From Victivallales bacterium (GTDB lineage Bacteria; Verrucomicrobiota; Lentisphaeria; Oligosphaerales; Oligosphaeraceae), in the NCBI GenBank assembly GCA_017964325.1, contig JAGCSE010000100.1, positions 1 through 7,739 of the forward strand: a stretch of DNA of 7,739 bases, given 5' to 3'. This document shows positions 6,971-7,739 of the stretch, in pieces. The translations under genes and the position numbers were made by a program. Below the pieces are notes generated by a model. It was not told where the DNA came from, did not search any database, and saw nothing but the letters and a program-made list of their open reading frames with translations. Numbering within the stretch: position 1 is the stretch's first letter; every line of letters starts with the position of its first letter.

Positions 6971-6983
6971 CCCTCTCCCCTCC
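6971..6983 (-). promoter_or_regulatory. Extended purine-rich Shine-Dalgarno-like tract before the MFS gene
   Basis: GGAGGGGAGAGGG on the minus strand contains overlapping anti-16S matches, but its last base is 16 nucleotides before the ATG at 6954, longer than the usual 5-9. No ATG, GTG or TTG in any frame lies closer downstream of it. It is either a distant ribosome site or leftover sequence between genes. Confidence 0.4.
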
Positions 6984-6993
6984 AGCCCAACTG

Positions 6994-7025
6994 CTAATCA
7001 CTAACCACTAATCACTAACCACTAA
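6994..7025. repeat. Heptanucleotide tandem repeat CTAAYCA, about 4.5 copies
   Basis: The order is CTAATCA, CTAACCA, CTAATCA, CTAACCA, then a partial CTAA at 7022-7025. It can also be read as a 14-base unit present twice exactly (6994-7007 and 7008-7021). The partial unit contains the TAG stop of the oxidoreductase gene. In the direction of transcription there are five TAG triplets at 7-base steps, at 7024-7022, 7017-7015, 7010-7008, 7003-7001 and 6996-6994, so all three frames are stopped. It fills about half of the gap before the MFS gene. Confidence 0.9.
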
Positions 7026-7739
7026 AGAATAACGCCTTCCGGGAACGGGATGCCGTTCAGCTTGTAGCACTGCTCCAAAACGGCGATGCGGCGGCGAACC
7101 GCCTCCGCCGTGATCAGCTGCGGCGTTCCTTTGCGGATCGCGTCATAGAGGGAGAGATACAGCTGCTTCGTCGGGCCGGGGGCGGGCTTCGCGCCTGCGC
7201 CTGCGTCGGCAGCGGTCACGGGTTCCCATGTTTCGGTCGTCCATTCGAGCTTTTCGGAGCAATAGACGCGGCCTTCCAACGGCGTCATATCAACGACGCG
7301 TTTCGGCATCTTGCTCCAATCCACATACTTCCATTCCAGTTTCTTCGTGCCGCCATGCAAACCGCCGTTCGTGCCGCAGACACACCAGCGTTCACGCGCG
7401 TATGGATTCGTCGCCATCAATTCGGCACGGATGATCGGCTTGTCCTTGCCTGTCAGCGTCAGATGGACTTCATCTTCTGCAGGACCGATGGACAGGGAGG
7501 ACGCCACCATGCACTGCACTTCCGGCTCGCCGTCGCCGAACAGCTCCATGGCGTGATCGACCAGATGCGGCATGTTGTTGTAGAGCTGGCCGCCACCGTA
7601 TTGACGGCTTGTCTGCCAGTCCCAACGACGTCCGAACCCATCCCAGCAGATTTGAATATACGTGATTTTGCCCAAAATGCCTGAACGGATGATGGAGCGG
7701 ACTTTCTGGAAATCTTCCTCGAAACGGCGCTGCTGGAAC
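7022..7739 (-). CDS. Gfo/Idh/MocA-family oxidoreductase, C-terminal two thirds
   Basis: The frame stays open to the right edge, so the N-terminal Rossmann domain with the NAD(P) loop and the EKP motif is missing. The 238 visible residues are counted here from the edge. QQRRFEEDFQKVRSIIRSG (2-20) and ILGKITYI (21-28) are the usual family block after the Rossmann fold. YGGGQLYNNMPHLVDHAMELFG (47-68) is the substrate-site block: His58 is kept, but the position normally holding Asp in GGxxxDxxxH is Asn54. The C-terminal helix region YDAIRKGTPQLITAEAVRRRIAVLEQ (198-223) is typical. An Ala/Gly/Pro-rich linker, ADAGAGAKPAPGP, is at 177-189. Family members oxidise or reduce sugars, inositols and related polyols in the cytoplasm with NAD(P). 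A TTG at 7675 is internal and not the real start. It is probably the upstream gene of the MFS and SGNH cluster. Confidence 0.93.
   Translation of the reverse strand, partial: FQQRRFEEDFQKVRSIIRSGILGKITYIQICWDGFGRRWDWQTSRQYGGGQLYNNMPHLVDHAMELFGDGEPEVQCMVASSLSIGPAEDEVHLTLTGKDKPIIRAELMATNPYARERWCVCGTNGGLHGGTKKLEWKYVDWSKMPKRVVDMTPLEGRVYCSEKLEWTTETWEPVTAADAGAGAKPAPGPTKQLYLSLYDAIRKGTPQLITAEAVRRRIAVLEQCYKLNGIPFPEGVIL

Overview
The window reads as a carbohydrate-oriented stretch of a Gram-negative bacterial chromosome. I infer the PVC group (Lentisphaerota or Verrucomicrobiota type). The grounds are the mix of exported SGNH esterases, a Gfo/Idh/MocA oxidoreductase next to an MFS transporter, coding sequence of middling-to-high GC with sharply AT-rich intergenic DNA, and strong Shine-Dalgarno sites on the exported enzymes. 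This is inference: no rRNA, tRNA or other marker gene is present. About 95% of the window is coding. I see no tRNA, rRNA, CRISPR array, insertion sequence or integrase.

Layout. (1) 1-967, minus: the N-terminal 322 residues of an exported sialate O-acetylesterase-like SGNH hydrolase, running off the left edge. (2) 968-1164: an AT-rich divergent promoter region with a candidate promoter on each strand. Two palindromes lie over the plus-strand one, the clearest being TGCTAT-N5-ATAGCA. (3) 1165-4858, plus: a two-gene ABC transporter operon, a LolD/MacB/YbbA-type ATPase followed 7 bases later by a 994-residue permease with two FtsX modules. A hairpin with a T-rich tail overlaps the permease stop codon. 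(4) 7739-4885, minus: a three-gene cluster read right to left, made of a Gfo/Idh/MocA oxidoreductase (N-terminus outside the window), an MFS permease and an exported SGNH/GDSL hydrolase. It converges on the ABC operon with only 26 bases between the stop codons. A 7-bp tandem repeat, CTAAYCA, sits on the oxidoreductase stop codon.

How the genes may work together. The minus-strand cluster fits a small catabolic set: a periplasmic esterase removes an acyl group, the MFS protein imports the product, and the oxidoreductase acts on a sugar or polyol in the cytoplasm. The ABC pair belongs to the FtsX-type class that works on lipids, lipoproteins or other hydrophobic or envelope substrates rather than taking up sugars. 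It is flanked on both sides by SGNH hydrolases. The divergent esterase/ATPase/permease order recalls the E. coli tesA-ybbA-ybbP locus, although the esterase subfamily differs. That resemblance is the most testable idea here. I did not find a clear new multi-gene system.
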